Positions 34,267 to 43,190 of a DNA stretch of 64,000 bases are shown here, piece after piece. The first letter of the stretch is position 1. Each line of letters begins with the position of its first letter. Source of the stretch: Clostridium_AM tanneri (GTDB lineage Bacteria > Bacillota > Clostridia > Clostridiales > Clostridiaceae). Location: positions 47,326-111,325 of the forward strand of contig NZ_JARUJP010000013.1 in assembly GCF_033659955.1 (NCBI RefSeq), in the 5' to 3' direction. A program made the translations under genes and the position numbers. Below the pieces are notes generated by a model. That model was not told the origin of the DNA, ran no database searches, and saw nothing but the letters and a program-made list of their open reading frames with translations.

Positions 34267-35088
34267 TTAAAATGCTGGTATTATGCTGCCCTTGTATTTT
34301 TCTTCAATAAATTTCTTAACCTCTGGAGAATTAAGTGCCTTAGATAAAGCCTGGATATATGGCTTGTTTTTGTCATCTTGCTTAACAGCAAGTACATTTG
34401 CATAAGGTGAATCTTTAGATTCTATAGCTATTGCATCTTTTAATGGATTTAATCCAGCTTCTATAGCATAGTTGGTGTTTATAACAGCTGCCTCTACATC
34501 TCCCAGTACTCTTGGAAGTTGAGGTGCTTCCATTTCAGTAACTTTTATATTCTTCTTATTTTCAGTAATATCCTGTTTGGATATAAGTTCTCCGGCCTTT
34601 AACTTTATAAGTCCTTCTTTCTCCAATAGCCTTAAAGCTCTTGCTCCATTAGTAGGGTCGTTTGGAATAGCAATTTCTGCTCCCTCTTTAATTTGATCTA
34701 GTTTTGTAATCTTCTTTGAATACACACCCATTGGCTCTATGTGCACTTTAGCTGTATAGTCTAGCTTGGTCTTTTTTTCTTCATTAAATTTACTTAAATA
34801 TGGAACGTGCTGAAAGAAGTTTGCATCTAATTCTCCTTCATCCAATGATGTATTTGGTGTTACGTAATCTGTGAATTCAACTATTTGAAGGTCATATCCT
34901 TCCTTTTGAAGTATTGGTTTTACTTGCTCTAGTATCTCCTTATGGGGTACAGGTGTTGCCCCTATCTTTATTACCTTCTTATCATCGCTATTTGAAGCAG
35001 TCGTTGCTGTCTGTTTTGCTCCGCATCCTGATAAACCCAAAACAAGTATTCCTGATAAAACTATCGATAAAATCTTTCCTTTTTTCAT
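34267..35088 (-). CDS. metQ: Methionine ABC transporter binding lipoprotein MetQ
   Basis: A 273-residue NlpA-family lipoprotein. The lipobox is VLGLSGC. The mature domain has KIGATPVPHKEILEQVKP, GELDANFFQHVPYL and IAIPNDPTNGARALRLLEK, all MetQ hallmarks. It binds D/L-methionine outside the membrane. It is the last gene of metN-metI-metQ, behind a SAM-I riboswitch, which fits methionine and makes other NlpA ligands unlikely. Confidence 0.95.
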   Translation of the reverse strand: MKKGKILSIVLSGILVLGLSGCGAKQTATTASNSDDKKVIKIGATPVPHKEILEQVKPILQKEGYDLQIVEFTDYVTPNTSLDEGELDANFFQHVPYLSKFNEEKKTKLDYTAKVHIEPMGVYSKKITKLDQIKEGAEIAIPNDPTNGARALRLLEKEGLIKLKAGELISKQDITENKKNIKVTEMEAPQLPRVLGDVEAAVINTNYAIEAGLNPLKDAIAIESKDSPYANVLAVKQDDKNKPYIQALSKALNSPEVKKFIEEKYKGSIIPAF

Positions 35089-35137
35089 ATTAAATTCCTC
35101 CTAATTTTTATTAATTATATTAAAATATAATTTATAA

Positions 35138-35779
35138 CTATTTACTAAGCTTCTTATAGATAAAATCCCCCATGCTCTGGAAAAGCTGCACAATTACAAT
35201 GAGGATAACAACGGTATAAATCATCACATCTGTTTGGAATCTATAGTATCCATATTTAATAGCTACATCTCCTAGTCCACCACCACCGATGGCACCAGCC
35301 ATAGCGGAATATCCAACTACGCTAATAACTGTCAAAGTAACTCCCAGTATTATTGATGGAATGGCCTCTTTAAGAATAACTTTAAAAATTATCTGCCAAT
35401 TACTTGCTCCAAAAGACCTTGCAGCTTCAATTACTCCTGGATCTACTTCTTTCATAGCTGATTCTATTATTCTTGCTGCAAAAGGTGCAGCTGCTATAGT
35501 TAAGGGTACAATAGCTGCTGTTGTTCCTATGGTTTTTCCAACTACTAACTTGGTAAATGGGAATATAGCTATCATCAGTATTATAAAGGGGAAGGATCTT
35601 AGGATATTTATTATAAAATCCAAGCCTTTATAAACAACCTTATTTGGTTTTAACCCCTTTTCACTTGTAATAACAAGTATAATTGCAGGTATAAATCCTA
35701 TAGCAACTGCTAAGATGGTAGAAACCATAACCATGTATAAAGTTTGCCCTAAGGCAGTCATTAGAACCTCTCTAAGCAT
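35138..35779 (-). CDS. metI: Methionine ABC transporter permease MetI
   Basis: A 213-residue permease with five helices and the coupling loop EAARSFGASNWQIIFKVILK. The frame opens at a TTG at 35785, but the ATG at 35779, seven bases after GGAGGTG, is preferred. It overlaps the metN end by 8 bases, so translation is coupled. Confidence 0.94.
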   Translation of the reverse strand: MLREVLMTALGQTLYMVMVSTILAVAIGFIPAIILVITSEKGLKPNKVVYKGLDFIINILRSFPFIILMIAIFPFTKLVVGKTIGTTAAIVPLTIAAAPFAARIIESAMKEVDPGVIEAARSFGASNWQIIFKVILKEAIPSIILGVTLTVISVVGYSAMAGAIGGGGLGDVAIKYGYYRFQTDVMIYTVVILIVIVQLFQSMGDFIYKKLSK

Positions 35780-36737
35780 TATCAATCACCTCCCAAGCTA
35801 TAGATTTTGAATTTAAAAACTGGCAAATATTTGTCTTGTTATCTTCTGTAGTATTTATAACAAGACTTCCTAATACGTTATCCCTGAATTTTTCCAGCTT
35901 CCCCCAAACTATTGAAAAGTCTATATTAAGTTCTCTTGCCATAGATGTTATAATCGCCTGCTGACTTTGTTCTTTCGGAAAGAATAATCTTATGTTGACT
36001 CCCTCCTCAGGCAACAGCTCCTCCTCTCCAAGCAGCTTTTCCAGATGCTTGTCTGGCTTTAAAAATAACTCCTCTGCATCACCTAAGCTTTTTATTTCCC
36101 CCTTATCCATAATGGCTACTTTTGAGCATATCTGTTTTACTACCTCCATCTGATGGGTAACAATAACAACTGTTATGTTTAGTTTTTCATTTATCTCTTT
36201 AATTAAATTAAGTATAGATTTTGTTGTATTTGGATCTAGTGCTGAAGTTGCCTCATCACATAATAAAATTTCTGGTTGAAGGGCAAGAGCTCTGGCTATA
36301 GCTACTCTTTGCTTTTGTCCTCCACTTAGATCTCTTGGCATGCTGTTCATTTTATCCTTAAGGCCTACAAGTTCTAGCAAATTTGTAACTCTTGCATTTA
36401 TTTCAACTTTGCTATAGTTCCATACCTCTAGTGGAAGAGCTACATTTTCATATACATTTTTTCTATTTAAGAGATTAAAGCTTTGAAATATCATACCAAG
36501 CCCCTTTCTAAAGCTCCTTAATTCCCTTTCACTTAGCTCTTCTATTTCTTTACTCATAACTCTTATGCTGCCACTATCATAGCTTTCAAGCCCGTTTAGA
36601 CATCTTAAAAGAGTTGACTTTCCAGCACCACTATGTCCAACTATTCCTACAATTTCACCCCTTTTTATATCTAGACTTACCTCTTTTAAAACTTTTGTAT
36701 TAGAAAAACTTTTATTTACATCTTTAATTTCAATCAT
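35772..36737 (-). CDS. metN: Methionine ABC transporter ATPase MetN
   Basis: A 321-residue ATPase: Walker A GHSGAGKST, Q-loop MIFQSFNLLNRKNV, signature LSGGQKQRVAIARAL, Walker B ILLCDEATSALDP and switch VTHQME. Residues about 245-321 form the NIL regulatory domain that senses cytoplasmic methionine (transinhibition). It is the first gene after the SAM-I riboswitch. Confidence 0.96.
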   Translation of the reverse strand: MIEIKDVNKSFSNTKVLKEVSLDIKRGEIVGIVGHSGAGKSTLLRCLNGLESYDSGSIRVMSKEIEELSERELRSFRKGLGMIFQSFNLLNRKNVYENVALPLEVWNYSKVEINARVTNLLELVGLKDKMNSMPRDLSGGQKQRVAIARALALQPEILLCDEATSALDPNTTKSILNLIKEINEKLNITVVIVTHQMEVVKQICSKVAIMDKGEIKSLGDAEELFLKPDKHLEKLLGEEELLPEEGVNIRLFFPKEQSQQAIITSMARELNIDFSIVWGKLEKFRDNVLGSLVINTTEDNKTNICQFLNSKSIAWEVIDNA

Positions 36738-36973
36738 CTAATTTCTCCTTCCTAATTATCTAAGCATACTCCGTAACGTTTTTATTTTACAATGGTAAAC
36801 TATTAAAACTTCAACTTTGTAAAATTTCACATTATTAAAGTGAAATTTGTATGTAATATCCAAGATCTACTTTGGTTGTGCCTAAGATAGTTGCCCAATA
36901 TTGAATTTTAAAATTAAGCCTTTAGTACTACATTTCCTCAGAAGATACCTTCTAGGAAAATAGCAGATACACA

Positions 36974-37013
36974 AAAATTAAAGCCCGAGGAAAACCTCGA
37001 GCTTAAAATCTCA
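36974..37013 (-). terminator. Terminator, expression platform of the second SAM riboswitch
   Basis: AAGCCCGAGG and CCTCGAGCTT pair with an AAAA loop and one mismatch; TTTAATTTTTG follows on the reverse strand. It separates the aptamer from metN; the 230 bases in between show nothing else. Confidence 0.85.
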
Positions 37014-37024
37014 ACGATATCCTC

Positions 37025-37137
37025 TCATCTTCCAGCTTACGCTGTAGGAATTAGCACCATTGTATTATTGTTTAAACAACAATACTGGTTGCTGGGCTTC
37101 ATAGGGCCAGTCCCTCCACCTCTCTTGATAAGTTCAA
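37025..37137 (-). ncRNA. SAM-I riboswitch (S box) of metNIQ
   Basis: On the reverse strand: CTTATCAAGAGAGG, TGGAGGGACTGGCCC, TATGAAGCCCAGCAACC, a hairpin, GGTGCTAATTCCTACAGC and the closing GATGAGAG. This is the full S-box layout. It should switch off methionine uptake when SAM is high, in parallel with the copy at 27079-27188. Confidence 0.95.
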
Positions 37138-37259
37138 GTTCTTTATTTAATTTATGTGTTTAATTATATCAATGTAAGTTTACACTGTCAATAAAAATTA
37201 TTGAAATTTTATCTTTTCAAATAATTTTTATATCTTTGACATTTTTGATGTAAACAGAA

Positions 37260-37285
37260 TCCGGTGAAGGTTCTTCCCCACCGGA
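37260..37285 (-). terminator. Intrinsic terminator after ddl
   Basis: TCCGGTG and CACCGGA form a G+C-rich stem with a 12-base loop; TTCTGTTT follows on the reverse strand. It lies 23 bases after the ddl stop. Confidence 0.7.
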
Positions 37286-37307
37286 CCTAAGTTTCACCTT
37301 TACAAAT

Positions 37308-38210
37308 CTATCTTACTTCTTTCAAGGATAATTCTGTTACTTTATCTAATAAATCACTGTAAGACATATTTACAGCTTTTGCCCCTTTAGGGAATAGACT
37401 ATTCTTTGTCATTCCAGGTAAAGTATTTAACTCAAGTAAATAAGGTACGCCTTCCTTTATTATCATATCTACTCTTACGTATACACTGCATTTTAGAACC
37501 TTCCAGCATTCTAATGCCATTTCTTCAATTTTCTTTTGTAAGCCTTCTTCAAATTGTACTACTATTTCATCTGAGCCTCCATCAGCATATTTTGCTGTAT
37601 AGTCAAAGAATTCAGCTTTAGGTTTAATAGCTATTATAGCTATCATTTTTCCGTCTAACATACAGCAAGTTATTTCATCGCCTTTTATATACTTTTCAAT
37701 CATAACTTCCTTATCGTAATCTAATGCTAAGCTTACTGCACTTTCTATATCTTCTTTTTTCTTAATCAAGTTTGTAGCTACACTAGAACCACCACTATTT
37801 GGCTTTACGAACACTGGGTATCCCATCTTATCTATATAATCATAGTCTATCTCATCTACACTTCTAACGCATAACCAATCAGCAGTATTTATTCCTGACT
37901 GTCTTAGTATTCTTTTAGTTATATCCTTATCCATACATATTCCGCTGGTAAGTGGTCCACAGCCTGAGTATGGAATGTCCATTGTTTCCAGTACAGCTTG
38001 TATTGTTCCGTCTTCACCAAATTTTCCATGAAGAGCAATAAATGCAAAATCTATATCTTTAGCTTTTTCCATTACATCATCTTTTTTATCTATAACTATA
38101 GGAACAACCTCATATTTATCCTTATTAAAGTATTTAACTATTTCTTTCCCTGAGTTTAAAGATACTTCTCTTTCTGAGGATACTCCTCCCATAATAACTC
38201 CAATCTTCAT
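37308..38210 (-). CDS. ddl: D-alanine--D-alanine ligase
   Basis: ATP-grasp ligase of about 300 residues making the D-Ala-D-Ala end of the peptidoglycan stem. It has KIGVIMGGVSSEREVSLNSG, FIALHGKFGEDGTIQ, the ATP-grasp loop VKPNSGGSSVATNLI and the Mg site LELNTLPGMTKNSLFP. The open frame begins at 38228, but GGAGG lies seven bases before the ATG at 38210. The residues in the YSGCGPLTSGICMDKDITKR region look like a D-Ala-D-Ala enzyme, not a lactate-forming resistance ligase. It is transcribed alone. Confidence 0.95.
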   Translation of the reverse strand: MKIGVIMGGVSSEREVSLNSGKEIVKYFNKDKYEVVPIVIDKKDDVMEKAKDIDFAFIALHGKFGEDGTIQAVLETMDIPYSGCGPLTSGICMDKDITKRILRQSGINTADWLCVRSVDEIDYDYIDKMGYPVFVKPNSGGSSVATNLIKKKEDIESAVSLALDYDKEVMIEKYIKGDEITCCMLDGKMIAIIAIKPKAEFFDYTAKYADGGSDEIVVQFEEGLQKKIEEMALECWKVLKCSVYVRVDMIIKEGVPYLLELNTLPGMTKNSLFPKGAKAVNMSYSDLLDKVTELSLKEVR

Positions 38211-38452
38211 TTTCATTCCTCCATACACCTTATTTACTTTTCTTAATAATATTGTATTAATATTATTGAAATAAGTTAAGTACCACCTTTCCTCTATTTT
38301 ATAATAAAAGTGGCTTCATTAGTATAAGAAACTCAGCTTTTTTAAGAAGTACTGAAAATAAGCTAAACTATTTATGTATAACAGGCTATTTTAACTGTTG
38401 CAGTTTTGGATAAGTATGTTAAAGTAATAGTAGAACAATTAAATAAATTTTT

Positions 38453-38533
38453 GTGGGGGTGCCATAAGGCTGAGAAGAGTTTTTTCTAACCCTTTGAACC
38501 TGATCCGGTTAACACTGGCGTAGGGAAGCAAGT
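38453..38533 (+). ncRNA. TPP riboswitch (THI box)
   Basis: The aptamer reads GGGGGTGCC, GGCTGAGA, ACCCTTTGAACCTGATC, then CACTGGCGTAGGGAAGC, the complete conserved THI box in order. A terminator follows at 38558-38592 and thiD begins at 38707. Binding of thiamine pyrophosphate should end transcription before thiD-thiM-thiE. Confidence 0.96.
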
Positions 38534-38557
38534 CGTATTATATCACTTTGTTACTAT

Positions 38558-38592
38558 AAGTGTATTGCTTTTCCGCAATACACTTTTTTATT
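38558..38592 (+). terminator. Terminator, expression platform of the TPP riboswitch
   Basis: AAGTGTATTGC and GCAATACACTT form an 11-pair stem with a six-base loop, followed by TTTTATTTT. Confidence 0.9.
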
Positions 38593-38706
38593 TTAAATTT
38601 ATACAAAAGCCTGTCTTTTACCCTTCCTACTTTTTACCTATATCCGGTTCAAAGCAATTTTAGTCCAATTAGCTAACTCTCCCACGGCAAAGCAGAGGTG
38701 TTTAAA

Positions 38707-39510
38707 ATGAAAAAAGTATTAACAATTGCCGGCTCAGATAGTTGTGGAGGCGCAGGTATTCAGGCTGATTTAAAAACTATGAGTTCCCTAGGTGTTTACG
38801 GAATGAGTGTAGTTACTGCAATAACCGCACAAAATACAATAGGGGTTCAAAATGTCATGGAGGTTACAGAGGAGCTTGTGGAAGCTCAAATAAAATCTAT
38901 CTTTGAAGACATAACTGTAGATGCTGTAAAAATTGGTATGGTATCCAATAGCAAAACTATAGAAATAATTAAAGACTTACTAAAAAAATACAATGCTAAA
39001 AATATTGTATTAGATCCAGTTATGGTATCTAAAAGTGGTTATTTTTTATTAAAACCTGAGGCAGAATCAGCCATAAAGAATCTTATATACATTGCAGAGG
39101 TGGTAACACCAAATATTCCTGAGGCAGAAGTGCTAACTGGAATGAAAATACAAAATGCTGAAGAGATGAAGACTGCAGCATTAAAAATAAAGGAACTTGG
39201 AGCAAAAAATGTATTAATAAAAGGTGGCCATAGATGCAATGATGCCAACGATATACTTCTTTCTGGAGATAAATTTATAACCCTTGAAGGTCATAGAATA
39301 GAAACTCAAAACACTCATGGTACAGGCTGTACCTTGTCCTCAGCTATAGCATCTTACCTAGCTAAAGGGAACTCTGTAGAAGAAGCAGTTTCCCTATCCA
39401 AAGAATATATAACTAGGGCTATAGAAAATTCTTTTTCTATAGGACATGGTGTTGGTCCTGTAGGTCATTTTATAGAAGTTTATAAAAAAGCAAAGATTTC
39501 TTATGAATAA
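38707..39510 (+). CDS. thiD: Hydroxymethylpyrimidine (phosphate) kinase ThiD
   Basis: Ribokinase-like enzyme of about 267 residues phosphorylating HMP and HMP-P to HMP-PP. It has TIAGSDSCGGAGIQADLKTM at the N-terminus, DPVMVSKSGYFLL and the C-terminal anion hole HGTGCTLSSAIASYL. The frame opens at a GTG that is part of GAGGTG; the ATG at 38707, six bases later, is the start. It is the first gene of the TPP-controlled salvage operon. It could also act as pyridoxine kinase, as some ThiD homologues do. Confidence 0.95.
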   Translation: MKKVLTIAGSDSCGGAGIQADLKTMSSLGVYGMSVVTAITAQNTIGVQNVMEVTEELVEAQIKSIFEDITVDAVKIGMVSNSKTIEIIKDLLKKYNAKNIVLDPVMVSKSGYFLLKPEAESAIKNLIYIAEVVTPNIPEAEVLTGMKIQNAEEMKTAALKIKELGAKNVLIKGGHRCNDANDILLSGDKFITLEGHRIETQNTHGTGCTLSSAIASYLAKGNSVEEAVSLSKEYITRAIENSFSIGHGVGPVGHFIEVYKKAKISYE

Positions 39511-39536
39511 AATATAAATATTTTGGGGGAATGAAA

Positions 39537-40358
39537 ATGAGCAATAACTTTGAACACACTTATATTAAAGAAGTATGTAATACCTTCACTGAACTTAGAA
39601 GCAAGGTTCCGCTTGTTCAATGTATAACTAACTACGTAACAATAAATGATTGTGCCAACGTACTTTTAGCTTATGGAGCTTCACCTGCTATGTGTGAAGC
39701 CTATGATGAGGTTTTTGATTTTACTAAAATTTCATCTGCTTTATACTTAAATGTTGGAACTTTGACTAAGGAACAGGAAGAAGCAGCGGTGCTCTCTAGT
39801 ATATCTGCAAAAATGAATAATGTTCCTGTTGTATTAGATCCTGTGGCTTGTGCAGCTATTCCAAGAAAACTTTCTGTAATAAATAGAATTTTAGAGCTTG
39901 GAAGAGTTGATGTTATTAAAGGTAATATTGGAGAAATAAAATTTTTAGCTGGAAAATCCTCTGAAGTTCGCGGTGTTGATTCCTTAGATAATGGTGACGA
40001 TGCCTTAGATGCCTGCATTGCACTAGCACAAAAATATAATTGTGTAGTTGCAGCTACTGGAAAAAAGGATTACATAACTGACGGTATTCGCAGTGCAATT
40101 ATTGAAAATGGCACCGAAATGTTAACCAAAGTAACTGGTGCTGGATGTATGGTTGGAGCTCTTTGCGGAGGCACAGCTGCCGTATCTGAAGATAAATTTA
40201 TATCCACTGTAACAGCAATTCTTTCGATGAATTTAGCAGGAGAAGAAGCTCATGAAATAGCTAAGGCTCCTGGAAGCTTTAGAGTAAAACTAATTGACTG
40301 TATTTATACGTTAACAGAAGAAAAACTTATGGAAGAAGGTAGAATAACATGGAAATAG
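39537..40358 (+). CDS. thiM: Hydroxyethylthiazole kinase ThiM
   Basis: A 273-residue kinase that phosphorylates 4-methyl-5-(2-hydroxyethyl)thiazole for thiamine salvage. Hallmarks: PLVQCITNYVTINDCANVLL, GASPAMCEAYDEV, VVLDPVACAAIPRK, VIKGNIGEIKFLAG and TGAGCMVGALCGG. Of two in-frame ATGs the second, seven bases after GGGGGA, fits best. It overlaps thiE by 10 bases. Presence of thiM and absence of thiC, thiG, thiH and thiS from the operon mean salvage. Confidence 0.95.
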   Translation: MSNNFEHTYIKEVCNTFTELRSKVPLVQCITNYVTINDCANVLLAYGASPAMCEAYDEVFDFTKISSALYLNVGTLTKEQEEAAVLSSISAKMNNVPVVLDPVACAAIPRKLSVINRILELGRVDVIKGNIGEIKFLAGKSSEVRGVDSLDNGDDALDACIALAQKYNCVVAATGKKDYITDGIRSAIIENGTEMLTKVTGAGCMVGALCGGTAAVSEDKFISTVTAILSMNLAGEEAHEIAKAPGSFRVKLIDCIYTLTEEKLMEEGRITWK

Positions 40359-40960
40359 ACTATAGCTTATATCTTATAACTGATAGAAGTTTTCTAAAGG
40401 GCAGAAGTTTAAAAACTGTAGTAGAAGATTCAATACTTGGCGGTGTCACCATGGTTCAAGTTAGAGAAAAAAACATTTCCACAAGAGAATTTTTTAAGGT
40501 TGCTTTAGAAGTAAAAGAAGTAACAGACCACTATAAGATTCCACTTATAATAAACGACAGAATAGACATTGCGCAGGCTATAAATGCAGATGGAGTTCAT
40601 CTTGGTCAAGATGATATGCCTCTAAAAATTGCTAGAAAAATATTAGGTAAAAATAGGATTATAGGCATTTCCGCAGGAACTTTAGAGGAAGCTTTAGAAG
40701 CAGAAAGAGATGGAGCAGACTATTTAGGTATTGGTGCCATATTCTACACTGGAACAAAAAAAGACATAGATGTACCGCTAGGAATAGAGACTCTAAAAGA
40801 TATTTACCAGAATATCAATATACCTGCTGTAGCTATTGGCGGCATAAATGAAAGTAACTTCAGGGAAGTTTTAGCTACTGGAGTAAATGGAATCTCTATT
40901 ATATCGGCAGTGCTAGGAAAAGAAGATATTAAAGCTGCGGCAAGGTCATTAAAATTATAA
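40349..40960 (+). CDS. thiE: Thiamine-phosphate synthase ThiE
   Basis: TIM-barrel enzyme, 203 residues, joining HMP-PP and thiazole phosphate to thiamine phosphate. It shows YLITDRSF, GVTMVQVREKN, LIINDRIDIAQAINADGVHL, GQDDMP, DYLGIGAIFYTGTKKD and AIGGINESN. The start overlaps the thiM end, with GAAGAAGG as ribosome site inside thiM. Last gene of the operon. Confidence 0.96.
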   Translation: MEIDYSLYLITDRSFLKGRSLKTVVEDSILGGVTMVQVREKNISTREFFKVALEVKEVTDHYKIPLIINDRIDIAQAINADGVHLGQDDMPLKIARKILGKNRIIGISAGTLEEALEAERDGADYLGIGAIFYTGTKKDIDVPLGIETLKDIYQNINIPAVAIGGINESNFREVLATGVNGISIISAVLGKEDIKAAARSLKL

Positions 40961-40988
40961 ATTTGTCTTCATTTTTCTCATAATAAAG

Positions 40989-41045
40989 AAATAGTTCGTA
41001 GTTTTATCCATAAGAATCCTTTAAAACTGCGAACTATTTCCTTTT
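40989..41045 (+). terminator. Intrinsic terminator after thiE
   Basis: GAAATAGTTCGTAGTTTTA and the nearly exact inverse TAAAACTGCGAACTATTTC form a long stem followed by CTTTTC. Confidence 0.8.
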
Positions 41046-41189
41046 CAAATAATTGAGTATCTGAAACCTGTACCTTCAAATTGCCCCTCCTAACTCACAA
41101 AATTTTAATCTATATAACTACATAAAATCGGATAATAATATAATTTTTTAAACTTATAATTAAAATCTTATAAAATTTCATTTTATTAC

Positions 41190-41218
41190 TTTACAAATTT
41201 AATACGCTAAAGTATAAT
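41190..41218 (+). promoter_or_regulatory. Promoter of the amino-acid binding protein and permease unit
   Basis: TTTACA (41190-41195) and TATAAT (41213-41218) are 17 bases apart, about 40 bases before the start of the binding-protein gene. Confidence 0.75.
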
Positions 41219-41259
41219 AGGTATTGTAATTAAATAATTAAAAAGGCGGGGATTCAAAA

Positions 41260-42081
41260 ATGAAAAAAAAATTATCAATTTTAACTATAGCAGTACTTTC
41301 CATAGGTCTTATACTTTCAGGATGTGGCAATAGTAAACAAGCTAATGGTAGCCAAGCTCAAGATAATTCCTTAAAAGAGATTAAAGAAAAAGGAGAATTT
41401 GTTGTTGGGCTTGATGACAGCTTTCCACCAATGGGATTTAAAGACGATAAAGGAGAAATTGTTGGCTTTGATATTGATTTAGCAAAGGAAGTTGCAAAGA
41501 GAATGGGTGTAAAGGCTGTATTTAAACCTGTTCAATGGGATGGTGTTCTACTTAGCTTAAATAATAAGGACATAGATGTAATTTGGAATGGTTTAACTAT
41601 AACAGACAAAAGAAAAGAACAGATAGCTTTTTCAAATGTATATCTTCAAAACAAACAAATTATTGTTGTAAAAAGTGATTCTACTATAAAAGGTAAAAAA
41701 GATTTATCTGGTAAGATAGTTGGTATTCAACTAGGAAGCAGCAGTGAAACTGCTTTAACAGCTGATAAGGAAACTTCAAGTGCATTAAAGGATACTAGAA
41801 AATATTCAAATAATACAGAGGCTTTAATGGATTTAAATCAAGGCCGTGTAGATGCAGTAATTGTTGACGAAGTAGTAGGAAGATACTACATATCTAAAAA
41901 ACCTGGCTTGTACAAGGTTCTTGATGAAGATTTCGGAAAAGAAGATTATGGAGTAGGTATAAGAAAGAGCGATAATAGCTTTAAAGAAGAACTTGATAAA
42001 ACTCTAGATGCTATGAAGGCTGACGGAACAGCAGATAAAATATCTCAAAAATGGTTTGGAAAAGATATAATTACAAAATAA
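41260..42081 (+). CDS. Amino acid ABC transporter substrate-binding lipoprotein
   Basis: A 273-residue family 3 solute-binding lipoprotein with lipobox GLILSGC. The mature domain shows GEFVVGLDDSFPPMGFKDDK, VGFDIDLAKEVAKRMG, WNGLTITDKRKEQIAFSNVY and GSSSETAL, the pattern of polar or neutral amino-acid receptors. AGGCGGGGATT precedes the ATG. A permease gene follows 20 bases later, but no ATPase. Ligand unknown. It is not obviously under a sulfur or T-box element, unlike the set at 27270-30257. Confidence 0.9.
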   Translation: MKKKLSILTIAVLSIGLILSGCGNSKQANGSQAQDNSLKEIKEKGEFVVGLDDSFPPMGFKDDKGEIVGFDIDLAKEVAKRMGVKAVFKPVQWDGVLLSLNNKDIDVIWNGLTITDKRKEQIAFSNVYLQNKQIIVVKSDSTIKGKKDLSGKIVGIQLGSSSETALTADKETSSALKDTRKYSNNTEALMDLNQGRVDAVIVDEVVGRYYISKKPGLYKVLDEDFGKEDYGVGIRKSDNSFKEELDKTLDAMKADGTADKISQKWFGKDIITK

Positions 42082-42101
42082 CTAGTTAGGAAGTGGTTTT
42101 A

Positions 42102-42740
42102 ATGGCTAATCTTATGGATATTACAGGATTTATACTAAAAGGGAGCATAATAACCTTAGAGTTATTTATAATAGTAGCAGTTTGTTCAGTACCCCTAGGC
42201 ATTCTTGTAGCCTTAGGGAAAAATTCAAAAATTAAACCATTGAAGGCAGTTTTAAGCTTATATACATGGGCTTTTAGGGGTACCCCTTTACTTCTTCAAC
42301 TTTTCTTCACATACTTTGGTCTTCCTGTAGTAGGCATAAGATTAACACCATTAACTGCCGCTAGCATAGCTTTTACTGTAAACTATGCAGCATACTTAGC
42401 TGAAACCTTTAGAGCTGGTATTGAATCAGTTGATAGAGGTCAATTTGAGGCAGCCAAAGCTCTCGGAATGAACTATCGTCAAACTATGATAAGAATAATA
42501 CTTCCCCAGGCAGCAAGGAATGTTATTCCTCCTGTCTGTAATGAAGCCATAAACCTTATAAAGGATACGGCACTAGTTGCAGCTATAGGTATCGGTGATT
42601 TGCTCAGGGCTGCTAAAGAAGTGGTTACAAGAGATTTTACTATAACACCATTTATAATAGCTGCCGTTGTATATCTTTTGATCACCTCATTATTAGTGCT
42701 GATGTTTAGAAAATTAGAAAAGAAGTATTCATTTTATTAG
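42102..42740 (+). CDS. Amino acid ABC transporter permease
   Basis: A 212-residue HisMQ-type permease with five helices and coupling motif ESVDRGQFEAAKALGMNYRQ followed by TMIRIILPQAARNVIPP. The frame opens at a GTG inside AGGAAGTGG; the ATG at 42102 is preferred. A terminator follows the stop, so the operon ends without an ATPase. A homodimeric channel using an ATPase encoded elsewhere is the likely arrangement. Confidence 0.9.
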   Translation: MANLMDITGFILKGSIITLELFIIVAVCSVPLGILVALGKNSKIKPLKAVLSLYTWAFRGTPLLLQLFFTYFGLPVVGIRLTPLTAASIAFTVNYAAYLAETFRAGIESVDRGQFEAAKALGMNYRQTMIRIILPQAARNVIPPVCNEAINLIKDTALVAAIGIGDLLRAAKEVVTRDFTITPFIIAAVVYLLITSLLVLMFRKLEKKYSFY

Positions 42741-42770
42741 TCTTATATAGAAATGCAAAAAATTGTAATG

Positions 42771-42815
42771 AACAGGTTCTAGTTACCTACTGCTAACAGA
42801 ACTTGTTTTTTCTTT
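42771..42815 (+). terminator. Intrinsic terminator after the permease gene
   Basis: AACAGGTTCT and AGAACTTGTT pair around a 17-base loop and are followed by TTTTCTTTT. It overlaps the 3' end of the opposite-strand small gene at 42783-42905. Confidence 0.8.
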
Positions 42816-42905
42816 TCCATTTTCATTACCAGTATTGTCCAAACACTCTTTTAAACATTCTTCAATAACATCCATTGGAATTTGAAAACCTTTGTTTTTA
42901 TTCAT
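42783..42905 (-). CDS. Possible small protein, 40 residues
   Basis: A short frame on the reverse strand, starting at an ATG behind AAAGGTAGGGATT. The product begins MNKNKGFQIPMDVIEECLKE, continues CLDNTG and ends in a Ser/Lys-rich tail. It has an amphipathic helix with two Cys four residues apart. The 3' end overlaps the terminator of the convergent permease unit. It is too short for confident calling, the ribosome site is only fair, and no family is recognised. The rest of the 42906-43190 gap is A+T-rich with nothing recognisable except the TTG-start ribosome site of the next gene. Confidence 0.4.
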   Translation of the reverse strand: MNKNKGFQIPMDVIEECLKECLDNTGNENGKEKTSSVSSR

Positions 42906-43190
42906 AAATAATCCCTACCTTTCTTTATAAATTTGTCGATACTGTAAAATATTACCACCATATCTTGTAATTGTCAATTGGTATTTCATCAAATGAATTC
43001 TATACTATTTTATACTCACAGTATATTTCTATTCCTATAAAAATGTTACTCTAATATATCATAATGAGTTTTTTTTGTATATGAAAAATGCTTTCCATTT
43101 AATAAATATTTTTTCAGATTTGATATAACCTTTCTTAACAACCAGTAATAATATATATATATACTGTAAAATAAAAGAAGGTGATTAATT

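Noticed and set aside
37308..38210. VanA/VanB-type resistance ligase
   Set aside because: No vanH, vanX or vanRS genes nearby, and the sequence looks like an ordinary housekeeping Ddl.
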